Shown here piece by piece: positions 35,124 to 44,087 of a stretch of DNA of 47,180 nt (positions within the stretch are counted from its first letter, which is position 1; the number at the start of each line of letters is the position of its first letter). The notes below the pieces were generated by a model. It saw nothing but the letters and a program-made list of their open reading frames with translations. It had not been told where the DNA came from and did no database searches. The DNA lies in contig JAEZDN010000023.1 in assembly GCA_023433275.1 (NCBI GenBank), positions 1-47,180 on the forward strand. Direction: 5' to 3'. This DNA comes from Verrucomicrobiota bacterium. Lineage in GTDB: Bacteria; Verrucomicrobiota; Verrucomicrobiia; Opitutales; Opitutaceae. Made by a program: the position numbers and the translations under genes.

Positions 35124-36041
35124 ATGAAAATCCTCCAGATCTTCGGAGCAGTTGTCGCCGTGCATCTGCTCGCGTTTATCTTCATTTTCGCGAGTCCCGG
35201 ATGCCAGTCCGGCCCCCGCAACCTGCCGACTCCTGATGCCACCTTGCCCTCGGCTCCGGCCACCCAACCGCTCGCTTATGGTTCGCCGGCCGCGCCCGAG
35301 CCCGTCGATTTGGGCACGCCCTCCGTTTCCTATACGCCCGCGTCGCCCTCCGGCCACGCCACGCCGACCCGCCCGGGTTCCGCGGCGGCGGTCGCGGTGA
35401 CCCCGGCCAAGCCGGTGGAAAACGTCGCGCCGGTTTCGACCTACACCGTCGAGCGCGGTGACAGCCTCTGGAGCATTTCGAAGAAGCACGGCCTCACCGT
35501 CGCGGAGCTGGCCAAAGCCAATAACATTTCGACCGGCGCCGCGCTGCGGCCCGGACGCAAGCTCATCGTCCCCGGCAAGGTCGGCGTGACCCGGGAGCCG
35601 ACGGCGCCCGCCGCCATGTCGCTCCCGTCCGAGAAAACTCCTTTGCCCGCTCGTCCGTCCAACGGCGAGGCCGTCACGCACACCGTGGTGGTGGGTGAGA
35701 GCCTCGGCGTCATCGCGCGCAAATACCAAGTCACCGTCGGCGAACTCGCCGCGGCCAACAATATCACGGATCCCTCGAAGGTGCGCGCCGGCCAGCAGCT
35801 CGTCATCCCCGGTTTCAAGGCTGTGAATGCCCGCCCGGGCGGCACGACGACGACGACGCGGCCCGCCGACACTCCGGCCGCGCCCGCCACGACCACGCCG
35901 CCGGCCGCAACTTCCGCCGCGCCGCGTTTCGAAATCGCGCCGCCGCCGCCCGGTCAGGATCTGGACGCCGGCCTCAAGGAGGTCGAGATGGAGGTCCCGA
36001 CCATCAAGGTCGAGGAACCCGCGCCATCCGACTCGAACTGA
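35124..36041 (+). CDS. membrane-anchored protein with two LysM domains
   Basis: The 305-residue product has an N-terminal hydrophobic segment (about 6-24). A Cys27 follows in ASPGC; with Pro at -2 it is a poor lipobox, so anchoring as a lipoprotein is doubtful. A long Pro/Ala/Thr linker leads to LysM1 (106-150, YTVERGDSLWSISKKHG) and LysM2 (185-229, HTVVVGESLGVIARKYQ), then a Thr/Pro-rich tail with an acidic end. LysM binds the glycan backbone of peptidoglycan. It is wedged between murD and ftsW, 14 bp before ftsW, so it is expressed with septal wall genes. Confidence 0.88.
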   Translation: MKILQIFGAVVAVHLLAFIFIFASPGCQSGPRNLPTPDATLPSAPATQPLAYGSPAAPEPVDLGTPSVSYTPASPSGHATPTRPGSAAAVAVTPAKPVENVAPVSTYTVERGDSLWSISKKHGLTVAELAKANNISTGAALRPGRKLIVPGKVGVTREPTAPAAMSLPSEKTPLPARPSNGEAVTHTVVVGESLGVIARKYQVTVGELAAANNITDPSKVRAGQQLVIPGFKAVNARPGGTTTTTRPADTPAAPATTTPPAATSAAPRFEIAPPPPGQDLDAGLKEVEMEVPTIKVEEPAPSDSN

Positions 36042-36054
36042 GCCCGTCACCACC

Positions 36055-37218
36055 ATGGTGAGTTCGACGAGCGCCGTTCTGCCCCGCCGCCCTCTCACGA
36101 TCACCCCCGCGAGCGTCATCATCGTCTGCGTCGCGGCGTTGATCTCGATTGGGCTGGTGGTGTTGTTCAGCGCCAGCTCGCCGATCAAGGGCGGGCCCTA
36201 CGCGTACCTGTACAAGCAATTCATCTTCCTTGCCCTCGCCATCGGCGCCGGGTGGCTGGTGGCCATCGCGGACCTGGAGCAGATGCGCAAGTTCGCGTGG
36301 ATCGCCGCGGGCGTCTCGCTGGTCCTGCTCCTCCTCGTGCTGATCCCCCAGATTGGCATCAGCGTGAAGGGCAGCCGGCGATGGCTGAACCTGGGCTTCA
36401 CCCGCCTGCAGGTTTCCGAATTCGCCAAACTGGCGCTGGTCTTCTCGCTCGCCCATTACCTGGCGCTCAACCAGAGCCGGCTGCACGAGTTTCGAAAGGG
36501 CTTCGTGATCCCCGCGGCGTGGACCGGCCTGTTCGCCGTGCTCGTGCTGGCCGAGCCTGATTTCGGCACCGCCTTCCTGCTCGGCACGATCGGCATGGTG
36601 ATGCTGTTCCTCGCGGGCGCTCGCCTGAAGTTTCTCCTGCCGTCGATCGGCGCGGCGCTCGTCGTCTTCGCCCTGCTCGTGTGGCACAATCCCGTGCGGT
36701 TGCGCCGCATCACCTCGTTCATGGACATCGAGGCCAACCGGGGCGACGGCGCGTACCAGCTCTGGCAGGCCGTCCTGGCTTTCGCGGCCGGCGGCGTTGA
36801 CGGCGTGGGCCTCGGCCAGGGCCGCCAGCAGAATTCCTTCCTGCCCGAGGCGCACACGGATTTCATCTTTGCGATCATGGGCGAGGAGATGGGGCTGATC
36901 TTCACGCTCACGGTGGTCGCCCTGTTCGTCACGATCTTCATCGCCGGCCTGATGCACGTACGGCGCGCGCCGAACCTTTTCCAATTCCTCCTCGTGACCG
37001 GCTGCCTGTTGCTGATCTGCCTGCAGGCGATCATCAATCTCGGCGTCGTGACCGGCATGCTCCCGACGAAGGGAATGTCGCTGCCCTTCATCAGCGCCGG
37101 CGGTTCCAACCTGCTCCTGATGGGCCTGCTCGTTGGCATCATCATCAACACGCAGCGAACGTGGGAGCGTCCGAAACCGCTGGTGCGCCGTCGCGCGCTC
37201 ACGGAGGTGATCGGGTGA
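36055..37218 (+). CDS. ftsW: SEDS peptidoglycan polymerase FtsW
   Basis: From ATG 36055 the protein is 387 residues with about ten membrane helices. SEDS landmarks: GSRRWLNLGFTRLQVSEFAKL, AEPDFGTAFLL, and DFIFAIMGEEMGLIF. The C-terminal KGMSLPFISAGGSNLL is the FtsW/RodA signature. Its place between murD and murG supports FtsW over RodA. FtsW polymerises lipid II at the septum with FtsI. Confidence 0.94.
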   Translation: MVSSTSAVLPRRPLTITPASVIIVCVAALISIGLVVLFSASSPIKGGPYAYLYKQFIFLALAIGAGWLVAIADLEQMRKFAWIAAGVSLVLLLLVLIPQIGISVKGSRRWLNLGFTRLQVSEFAKLALVFSLAHYLALNQSRLHEFRKGFVIPAAWTGLFAVLVLAEPDFGTAFLLGTIGMVMLFLAGARLKFLLPSIGAALVVFALLVWHNPVRLRRITSFMDIEANRGDGAYQLWQAVLAFAAGGVDGVGLGQGRQQNSFLPEAHTDFIFAIMGEEMGLIFTLTVVALFVTIFIAGLMHVRRAPNLFQFLLVTGCLLLICLQAIINLGVVTGMLPTKGMSLPFISAGGSNLLLMGLLVGIIINTQRTWERPKPLVRRRALTEVIG

Positions 37219-37327
37219 GGCGTGATCTGCATTTCCCTGCGAAGGCCAGGGCGAACGCCGCGCGGTCGCTTCGTGCGCATCCCGCCGGGCCGGGCAAGTC
37301 CGGCCCCTGTGAGGGGGGATTTTTCCC

Positions 37328-38464
37328 GTGAGCTCCTTCCTCATCGCCTGTGGTGGCACGGGGGGACATCTCTCGCCCGGGATTGCGCTCGCCGAGGCGC
37401 TCGTCGCGCGCGGTCATGCGACCACGTTGCTCATCAGCCACAAGAAGGTCGATGCGCGGCTTAGCGACCAGTATCCGAAACTGCGTTTCGAGCGCGTGCC
37501 CGGCTCGCCCTTTGGCTGGCGGCCGGACGTGCAGGTGCGCTTTCATTGGGAGCAGGCCAAGGGGCTGATGTTCAGCCATCGGCTCATCCAGCGGACGAAG
37601 CCGGACGTCATCATTGGCTTTGGCGGATTCACGAACGCGGGCGTGGTGCTCGCGGGCCGGATGCGCGACGTGCCGGTGGCTTTGCATGAGGCGAACCGCG
37701 TGCCAGGTCGAGCGGTGCGGGTGTTGTCGCGTTTTGCCCGGCGCCTCTATCTTCCGCCGGGTGTCCGCCTGCCCGGCCGGCTGGGCCTGATGGTCCGTCA
37801 CACCGGCCTTCCGGTGCGCAGCGAGATCGTGCGCCTGCCCCGAGCGGAGGCGCGGGCCCGGCTCGGCGTCGACCCGACGCAAAAGCTGCTGGTCGTTCTC
37901 GGCGGCAGCCAGGGCGCGGGACCGTTGAATCGCTGGGTCGACCAGAATGCCGCCGCGCTGGCCCACGAGGGAGTGCAGGTGTGGTGCGTGACCGGTCTCG
38001 GGAAAGGCGAACCGGCCGTGCGCGAACTGCCCGGCCGCAACGGCCAGACGGTCCGTGCGTGGCAGGAACCGTTCTCGGACCGCGTGGGCGAACTGATGTC
38101 GGCCGCCGACCTCGTGCTCAGCCGGGCGGGCGCGGGCACGTTGTCCGAACTGGTGCGCTGCGAGGCGCCGGCGATCCTGGTGCCGTACCCCTTCGCGGCG
38201 GACAATCACCAGCAGGCCAACGCCGCGTATTTTGAGCAGCAGGGAGGCGGGCTCGTGGTCAAGGAAACCGCGCTCGGCGGGCTGCGCCAGGAGGTGCTCG
38301 ACGTCGTATTCAACGACTGGTTGCTGAACAAATTCCGCGCCAACCTGCGGCGCATGGCGCACGAGAACTCCATTGAGATCATCGTGCACGACCTCGAGGC
38401 GCTCGCCAGCGGCGAGCCGCCCGCGCGTTTCCCGCGCCGCCACGCGGCGGCGCCGGTCCACTGA
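37328..38464 (+). CDS. murG: undecaprenyl-PP-MurNAc-pentapeptide GlcNAc transferase
   Basis: The GTG at 37328, after a GAGGGGGG ribosome site, gives 378 residues. The MurG motifs are ACGGTGGHLSPGIALAEAL, GFGGFTNAGVVLAG, HEANRVPG, LGGSQGAGPLN, SRAGAGTLSEL and PYPFAADNHQQANA. It adds GlcNAc to lipid I to give lipid II at the inner face of the membrane. The 109-bp gap after ftsW contains a GGGCCGG/CCGGCCC hairpin (37287-37306). A 7-bp gap separates it from murC-murB. Confidence 0.95.
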   Translation: MSSFLIACGGTGGHLSPGIALAEALVARGHATTLLISHKKVDARLSDQYPKLRFERVPGSPFGWRPDVQVRFHWEQAKGLMFSHRLIQRTKPDVIIGFGGFTNAGVVLAGRMRDVPVALHEANRVPGRAVRVLSRFARRLYLPPGVRLPGRLGLMVRHTGLPVRSEIVRLPRAEARARLGVDPTQKLLVVLGGSQGAGPLNRWVDQNAAALAHEGVQVWCVTGLGKGEPAVRELPGRNGQTVRAWQEPFSDRVGELMSAADLVLSRAGAGTLSELVRCEAPAILVPYPFAADNHQQANAAYFEQQGGGLVVKETALGGLRQEVLDVVFNDWLLNKFRANLRRMAHENSIEIIVHDLEALASGEPPARFPRRHAAAPVH

Positions 38465-38471
38465 GCGACCC

Positions 38472-40838
38472 ATGAAACCGCGTGCCCCCGTTTTCGGAAT
38501 CGAGGCCGAGCGCATCCACCTGCTTGGCGCCGGTGGCATGGGCATGGCCCCGCTCGGCCTCTATCTGGCCGGACTGGGGTTCAAGGTCAGCGGTGAGGAT
38601 GACGGCTGGAACCCGGCGGTGCGCGCCTTGCTGCAGGAGGGCGGGGTCGCGGTGACCGCGGCGGGAACCGTGCCCGAGGGGGTCCAGCTTGTGGTGTATT
38701 CCTCGGCGGTGGCGCCGGACCACGCATCCAGACGTGACGCCACCGCCCGGAGCCTGCGGCAGGTGCGGCGCGGCGAGATGTTGGCGGAAGTCGTGAAGGA
38801 TCAAAAATTGGTCGCGATCACGGGTTCGCACGGCAAGACGACCACCACGGCCATGTTGATCACCGCATTGGAGCGAACCGGATTTCCGTGCGGGTGGGTG
38901 CTGGGCGGACTTTTCAACGCCACCGCCGATGCCCCGCAAGCCGGCACGCCCGGCCCGCTGCCGCCGGCCCGGGTCAGTGATTCCCCCTGGGTGATCGCCG
39001 AGGTGGACGAGAGCGATGGCACCATCGGATGTTTTTCCCCGGCGGTGACCATCGTGGTGAATCTGGATTGGGATCATCCCGACCACTATGCGCGGCTGGC
39101 CGACTTGGAGGCGACGTTTGCCGCGCTGTTGGGACGAACCAAGGACGCGATCTTCCTGAGCGCGACGTGCCCGACATCGGCCCGGCTCGCTGCGGGAGGA
39201 TTTTCCGCGCCCGTCCATTTCTGCGGCAGCAAGGGTGACTACGCCTGCTCCGGGTCGAGCGACGGACCCAACGGGCAGATGCTCGCGCTGGGGGGAAAAT
39301 TCAAACTGACCGGGGCCGCGCTGCGGAGTCACGGCGAGTTCAACGCCGCGAACGCCGTCATGGCACTGGCGGTTGCGCAGCACCTCGGCGCGACCATCAC
39401 GTCGGATTCCCTCGGGGAGTTCGCCGGCGTCCGCCGTCGGCAGTCGCTACTCCACGCCGCGAACCCGACGGTGTACGAGGACTACGCGCACCATCCGACG
39501 GAGATCCGCGCCTTGATCCAAGCCCTGCGGCGCGAGACCGCGCAGAAGCCGGGGGGCCGACTCGTGGTGGTGTACCAGCCCCACCGGCACACGCGCACCG
39601 CGAAGTTCAAGGCGGAGATCGCCGCCGCGCTGGCGGGGGCTGAACTGGTTTTCCTGATGGACGTGTATTCCGCGGGGGAGGCCCTGGTGCCCGGGGGGAC
39701 CTCGGCCGATCTCTACGCCGAGTTCAAGAAGGACGGCGCCGCGAGTTCGGTTTATCACCTGCCCGGGGAGGACGCGAAGCTGATCCAGTCGTTGCCGGGC
39801 GCGCTGCGTCCGGCGGACATCCTGGCCTTTGTGGGCGCCGGCGACATTGAGCAGACGGCACGGGCGTTCGTGGCGCGGCTCGAGGCGGAGGAGCAGCGCG
39901 AGTCAACGTGGCGGGAATTCCTGGCCGTGAGCCGGGCGCTGCTGGGGCCCGACAGCAAGCTGCTCGAGCGGGAAAGCCTGGCGGCGAAGACGACCATGCG
40001 GGTGGGGGGACCCGCGCGCGTTTACGCGGAGCCGGCGACCACGGGCGACCTGCAGATGCTCCTGCGCGAAGCGCACCGCCGGGATCTGCCGGTGTTCCTG
40101 CTGGGTCGCGGATCGAATCTCATCGTGCCCGACCACGGGGTGGACGGGTTGGTCATCAGCTTGGCCCACGCGCACTGGCAGGCATTCGAGCCGCATGCGG
40201 ATGGGCGCGTCTGGGCTGGAGCGGGACTGCGACTGAAGAATCTCTGCGGGCTGGCGACGAAGGCGGGCTTGAAGGGGTTCGAGTTTCTCGAGGGCATCCC
40301 GGGTTCCGTGGGCGGCGCCCTGCGCATGAACGCCGGCGCGATGGGCGGATGGATGTTCGATGTGGTCGACGAGGTTCGCTTGATGACGCGGCAGGGGGAA
40401 ATTCGCACCATGAAGCGTTCGGAAATGCACGTGGCTTACCGGCATTGCGCGGAATTGCACGAAGCGATCGCCCTCGGTGCGTGGCTCCGGCCGGCGGCAG
40501 GCGCCGACGCGGCCGACATTCGCCGGCAGATGGACGTTTACCAGAAGAAGCGGCTCGAGTCGCAGCCACGCGAGCCCAGCGCGGGGTGCATTTTCAAGAA
40601 TCCCCCGGGCGGCTCGGCCGGTCGGCTGATTGACGAATCGGGGCTGAAGGGCGAGCGGGTGGGGGACGCCGAAATTTCAACCGTGCACGCCAATTTCATC
40701 GTCAACCGCGGTCACGCCACGAGCGCCGACATTATTGCGCTGGTGCAGAAAGTGCGGGCCCGCGTGCAAAGCGCCAAGGGCGTGGAACTCGAGCCCGAGG
40801 TCCTGCTCTATGGCCAGGAGTGGAGGGACGTGCTGTGA
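38472..40838 (+). CDS. murC/murB: bifunctional MurC-MurB: UDP-MurNAc--L-Ala ligase / UDP-N-acetylenolpyruvoylglucosamine reductase
   Basis: One 788-residue frame carries both enzymes. MurC is residues 1 to about 470: HLLGAGGMGMAPLGLYLAG, then ATP loop Gly118-Ser-His-Gly-Lys122-Thr, EVDESDGT, YEDYAHHPTEI and YQPHRHTRT. MurB is about 480-788: MRVGGPARVY (from 509), GRGSNLIVPD, EFLEGIPGSVGGALRMNAGAMGG, and the proton-donor loop PSAGCIFKNP, where Cys706 takes the place of the usual Ser. The closing EPEVLLYG supplies the conserved Glu. The fusion couples synthesis of UDP-MurNAc to L-Ala addition. ATG 38472 is 7 bp after the murG stop. Confidence 0.95.
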   Translation: MKPRAPVFGIEAERIHLLGAGGMGMAPLGLYLAGLGFKVSGEDDGWNPAVRALLQEGGVAVTAAGTVPEGVQLVVYSSAVAPDHASRRDATARSLRQVRRGEMLAEVVKDQKLVAITGSHGKTTTTAMLITALERTGFPCGWVLGGLFNATADAPQAGTPGPLPPARVSDSPWVIAEVDESDGTIGCFSPAVTIVVNLDWDHPDHYARLADLEATFAALLGRTKDAIFLSATCPTSARLAAGGFSAPVHFCGSKGDYACSGSSDGPNGQMLALGGKFKLTGAALRSHGEFNAANAVMALAVAQHLGATITSDSLGEFAGVRRRQSLLHAANPTVYEDYAHHPTEIRALIQALRRETAQKPGGRLVVVYQPHRHTRTAKFKAEIAAALAGAELVFLMDVYSAGEALVPGGTSADLYAEFKKDGAASSVYHLPGEDAKLIQSLPGALRPADILAFVGAGDIEQTARAFVARLEAEEQRESTWREFLAVSRALLGPDSKLLERESLAAKTTMRVGGPARVYAEPATTGDLQMLLREAHRRDLPVFLLGRGSNLIVPDHGVDGLVISLAHAHWQAFEPHADGRVWAGAGLRLKNLCGLATKAGLKGFEFLEGIPGSVGGALRMNAGAMGGWMFDVVDEVRLMTRQGEIRTMKRSEMHVAYRHCAELHEAIALGAWLRPAAGADAADIRRQMDVYQKKRLESQPREPSAGCIFKNPPGGSAGRLIDESGLKGERVGDAEISTVHANFIVNRGHATSADIIALVQKVRARVQSAKGVELEPEVLLYGQEWRDVL

Positions 40839-40895
40839 CGTTTCGAATTCTGATACTCGGGTCTCGGTCGAAGGACAACGGGTCGCACCCGCTTG

Positions 40896-40952
40896 GGAGG
40901 AGCCTGCCTGCAGGCGATTCTGCAAGGCAATCGCCTGCAAGCAGGCTCCTCC
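40896..40952. repeat. REP-like 24-bp inverted repeat in front of ddl
   Basis: Arms 40896-40919 and 40929-40952 (GGAGGAGCCTGC.. and ..GCAGGCTCCTCC) are reverse complements with one mismatch and a 9-nt loop. This is a typical REP palindrome. It lies between murC-murB and ddl, ending just before the ddl ribosome site GGGAGG (40954-40959). Confidence 0.85.
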
Positions 40953-40965
40953 AGGGAGGTTTGGC

Positions 40966-41898
40966 GTGACCGCCCCCATTATCGCCGTGTTGGCCGGCGG
41001 CACTTCGCCGGAGCGCGAGGTTTCGCTGGGCTCGGGCCGCGCCGTCGCGCAAGCGATGGCGTATTCCTTCCCAACCCGGCTCTTCACCGTCGACCACGAC
41101 GCGCTGCCCGAAGAACTGGATCCAGCGCGCCACGTGGTTTTCTCGACGCTGCACGGGGTTTTCGGCGAGGACGGCGGCATGCAACGGTTGCTCGATGGCG
41201 CGGGTTGCCATTACAGCGGTTGCGACGCCAAGGGCAGCGACCTGTGTTTCGACAAGTGGCGCACGCGGCAGAGCGTGTCGGCGCTGGGCGTCCAGGTCGC
41301 GCCGGGCCGGGTGTTCCAGGCGACCGCGAAGCCCACGGCCGCGGCACTCGCCGCTGAATTGGGCGAACAGGTCGTGCTCAAGCCCAACCGGCAGGGCAGC
41401 AGTGTCGGGCTGCAGATCGTGTCGTCACGGGTCGGGCTCGAGATCGCGCTGGGCGGCATCCGCGCGGGCGAATGGGTGGCCGAGCGGCGGATCCTGGGGC
41501 GGGAGCTGACGGTCGGGCTGCTGCGCGGCCGCGCCATGGGGATCATCGAGATCGTGCCCAAGTCGGGTTTGTTCGATTACACCAGCAAGTACACGAAGGG
41601 GCTGACCGAGTACATCGCGCCGGCGCGGCTCTCCGATGAGTTGGCCGCGCGCGTGCGCACGGCGGCGGAGACGGCGTTCGCCTCGTGTGGTTGCCGTGAC
41701 TACGCGCGCATCGACTTCATGCTTTCGGGGGAGGGCGAGTTGTATTTGCTGGAAATCAACACGCTGCCCGGCATGAAGGACACCAGCCTGCTGCCGATGA
41801 GTGCGCGTTGCGTGGGGTTGGATTTTGTCGCGCTGTGCCGCGAACTGGTTGCTCCCGCCGTGGAACGATTCCAGCAGGCGTCCGCCGTGTCCCGATGA
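40966..41898 (+). CDS. ddl: D-alanine--D-alanine ligase
   Basis: The GTG at 40966, six bases after GGGAGG, gives 310 residues. The frame stays open upstream through the REP palindrome to 40735, but Ddl similarity begins at TAPIIAVLAGGTSPEREVSLGSG. Other motifs: HGVFGEDGGMQRLLD, the ATP-grasp KPNRQGSSVGL, and the metal/substrate loop LLEINTLPGMKDTSLLPMSA. It makes D-Ala-D-Ala for MurF. The stop overlaps the ftsQ start (ATGA). Confidence 0.94.
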   Translation: MTAPIIAVLAGGTSPEREVSLGSGRAVAQAMAYSFPTRLFTVDHDALPEELDPARHVVFSTLHGVFGEDGGMQRLLDGAGCHYSGCDAKGSDLCFDKWRTRQSVSALGVQVAPGRVFQATAKPTAAALAAELGEQVVLKPNRQGSSVGLQIVSSRVGLEIALGGIRAGEWVAERRILGRELTVGLLRGRAMGIIEIVPKSGLFDYTSKYTKGLTEYIAPARLSDELAARVRTAAETAFASCGCRDYARIDFMLSGEGELYLLEINTLPGMKDTSLLPMSARCVGLDFVALCRELVAPAVERFQQASAVSR

Positions 41899-42878
41899 AA
41901 CCCACCCCGCCATCTTCCACCGCCGTTCCCGGCCGCTCCTGGCGCAGTATTCGCCAGGAAGTGAGCTCGCCCGCGATGTCGCGACGCGGGCGCCGCCGGC
42001 GGCTGGTCGCCTGGCTCAAGGTGACGTCGCTGGTGGCGACGGTTTCGTGCGCGGGCTGGGGAGTTTACCAGCTGGCCAGTTCCTGGGTTTCCAATCGCGC
42101 GGCCCTCACCACCGCGGTGCACAGTGCCCCGGTGCGGGATACGGTGTTGATCACGGACGGCGTGCTGGACCAAGAGTGGGTCAAAGGCGTGCTGAAGCTG
42201 CCCGCCGGAGCCAGTCTCATGACCTTGGACCTGGCGGCGCTGCGCGACCGGCTGCTGGCGTACGGGCAGATTCGCGTGGCGGTGCTGACCCGCAGTTTTC
42301 CCGACATGCTGGTCGTGACGTTGCAGGAGCGCTCCCCCGTCGCCCGGGTTCAGGCGACCGAGCCCAGCGGGATAACGCGGCGCCTGCTGGTCGCGAAGGA
42401 CGGCGTGGCCTACGAGGGTTTTGGCTACGAAAAGTCGCTCCTGGCGACGCTGCCCTGGCTGGACGGCGTGCGCCTGGTGAAAGCCGAGCGCGGGTATGCC
42501 CCGATCCCGGGCATGGCGGATGTTTCCGCGTTGCTCTCGACCGCCCAGATTCAGGCGCCGCACCTGTACCAGAGCTGGCTGGTCGTTTCCCTCGCACGCC
42601 TCGCGGAAGCCGACGAGATTGTCGTCAGGGCCCAGGACGTGCCGGAGGTGGTTTTCAGCCGGAAGCGCGATTATTACAAGCAGATCGCCCGCCTCGACTA
42701 CGTGCTCGATGCCGCGGGGGCGTTGCCGGAGCCACGCCTGCAGTCGGTCAACCTGACGCTTGACGGCCAGGTGCCCGTGCGCCTGCTCGGCGTCCATGAA
42801 CCCGTCGCCGCCCCGGTGGGGCCGCCGCCGCAGTTTTCCCTCCATCCTTCCCAACGCACCAAGCAACGTGATCTCTAA
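41895..42878 (+). CDS. ftsQ: FtsQ-like division protein
   Basis: The start ATG overlaps the ddl stop. The 327-residue product has a basic cytoplasmic tail (MSRRGRRRR), one membrane helix (about 39-60), a POTRA-like region (about 75-140, with the typical LDLAALRDRLLAYGQIRVAVLTRSFPDML pattern of a repeated sheet) and an FtsQ beta domain containing ERSPVARV. FtsQ bridges early and late division proteins. The sequence is divergent, so position between ddl and ftsA is a main support. Confidence 0.85.
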   Translation: MKPTPPSSTAVPGRSWRSIRQEVSSPAMSRRGRRRRLVAWLKVTSLVATVSCAGWGVYQLASSWVSNRAALTTAVHSAPVRDTVLITDGVLDQEWVKGVLKLPAGASLMTLDLAALRDRLLAYGQIRVAVLTRSFPDMLVVTLQERSPVARVQATEPSGITRRLLVAKDGVAYEGFGYEKSLLATLPWLDGVRLVKAERGYAPIPGMADVSALLSTAQIQAPHLYQSWLVVSLARLAEADEIVVRAQDVPEVVFSRKRDYYKQIARLDYVLDAAGALPEPRLQSVNLTLDGQVPVRLLGVHEPVAAPVGPPPQFSLHPSQRTKQRDL

Positions 42879-44085
42879 CAGCAGCAGAATCATCGGCGCC
42901 GTCGAAATCGGCACCGGCAAGATCGTCGCCCTCGTCGGCGAGATCGCCCGCGGTCGCAGCCTCAACATCATCGGCGTGGGCGTCGCGCCCGCCCGGGGCG
43001 TGATGAAGGGCGAGGTCGTCGATTACAAGGCGGCCTGCGAGGCGACGCATCATGCGCTCGAGATGGCCGAGCAGCGCGCCGGGGCGCGCATCGAGGAGGT
43101 GTGGCTGGCCCAGAGTGGCGGCCATCTCGATGCCTTCTACAACGAGGCCTCGGTCAACGTGAAGTCGGCCGACAACACGGTCAACGCCCTCGACATCAGC
43201 TCGGTCTGCGCGCTGGCCAAGGACAAGGAGCTGCCCGCCGGGCGTTCCCGCATCCATGAGATCCGCCGTCCGTTCCGCCTCGACGGTCGCATCGTCTCCG
43301 ATCCGGAGCACCTGTCCGGCCGGCGCCTCGAGGTGGGTTACTGGATTGTCCATGGCGGCGAGAGCAAGGTGAGTGACAACATCCACGTCGTCGGCGGCTA
43401 CCATTTGGAAGTCCGCGAGCTCGTGCTGGCCAGCCTGGCGAGCGGCTCGCTGTTGACCACGCCGGAGGAGCGCTCGCAGGGCGCGCTCGTGATCGACATT
43501 GGCAAGGGCGTGACCGACTACGTGCTTTATCGCGACGGCCATGTGCTCGTCACGGGCACGCTCCCGGTCGCGGGCGACCATGTGACCAATGACCTCAGCA
43601 TCGGCCTGCGGGTGACGCTGGCGCAGGCCGAGATGCTCAAGCTCCGGCATGCACGGGGCACGGTGCAGACGCGCGACAAGGCGGACAAGGTCTGGCTCGA
43701 CGGCGATGGGGCCTTCGGGGACCGGCAGCTGCCGAAGCTGGCGATCGAGACGATTTCCTCCGCCCGGGTGCTCGAGCTCCTCGAGGTGGTGCGGCAGAAG
43801 TTGGGCGCGGCCTTCGTCCCCGAACACTGCGGCGCCGGTGTGATCCTGACCGGGGGCACGGCGCGGATGCCGGGAATCGAGGAGGCGGCCGCCCGCGTGT
43901 TTGGCCTCAATGCCCGCCGGGGCGAATCGCCCGCGTGGGTGAAGGATGAACTCAAGGAGCCCATGTACAGCACGGTGCTGGGCATTTTCCAATTTGGCCT
44001 TCGCACGGCGCATGAGCATTCGCTGCCCGCCCGGCGCAAGCCCGGCCTCCTCAGCAACCTGACCCGGATCTTCGCCACCTCCTGA
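42868..44085 (+). CDS. ftsA: cell division protein FtsA
   Basis: GTG 42868 gives 405 residues and overlaps the ftsQ stop by 11 bp. The actin-fold signatures are GAVEIGTGKIVALVGE (phosphate-1; Glu where most FtsA have Asp), VIDIGKGVTDYVLY (phosphate-2; GlyLysGlyVal where GlyGlyGlyThr or GlyAlaGlyThr is usual) and VILTGGTARMPGIEEAA. The C-terminus has a basic amphipathic stretch (RRKPGLLSNLTRIFATS) that fits a membrane-targeting helix. FtsA anchors FtsZ filaments. Both nucleotide-loop changes are worth noting. Confidence 0.92.
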   Translation: MISNSSRIIGAVEIGTGKIVALVGEIARGRSLNIIGVGVAPARGVMKGEVVDYKAACEATHHALEMAEQRAGARIEEVWLAQSGGHLDAFYNEASVNVKSADNTVNALDISSVCALAKDKELPAGRSRIHEIRRPFRLDGRIVSDPEHLSGRRLEVGYWIVHGGESKVSDNIHVVGGYHLEVRELVLASLASGSLLTTPEERSQGALVIDIGKGVTDYVLYRDGHVLVTGTLPVAGDHVTNDLSIGLRVTLAQAEMLKLRHARGTVQTRDKADKVWLDGDGAFGDRQLPKLAIETISSARVLELLEVVRQKLGAAFVPEHCGAGVILTGGTARMPGIEEAAARVFGLNARRGESPAWVKDELKEPMYSTVLGIFQFGLRTAHEHSLPARRKPGLLSNLTRIFATS

Positions 44086-44087
44086 CC

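Noticed and set aside
36004..37359. Minus-strand open frame opposite ftsW
   Set aside because: His/Asp/Arg-rich shadow of a GC-rich membrane protein gene; no family resemblance.
38472..40838. MurC-MurB as a frameshift or assembly join of two genes
   Set aside because: The frame is continuous, with a plausible linker of about 30 residues and no start or ribosome site at the MurB boundary.
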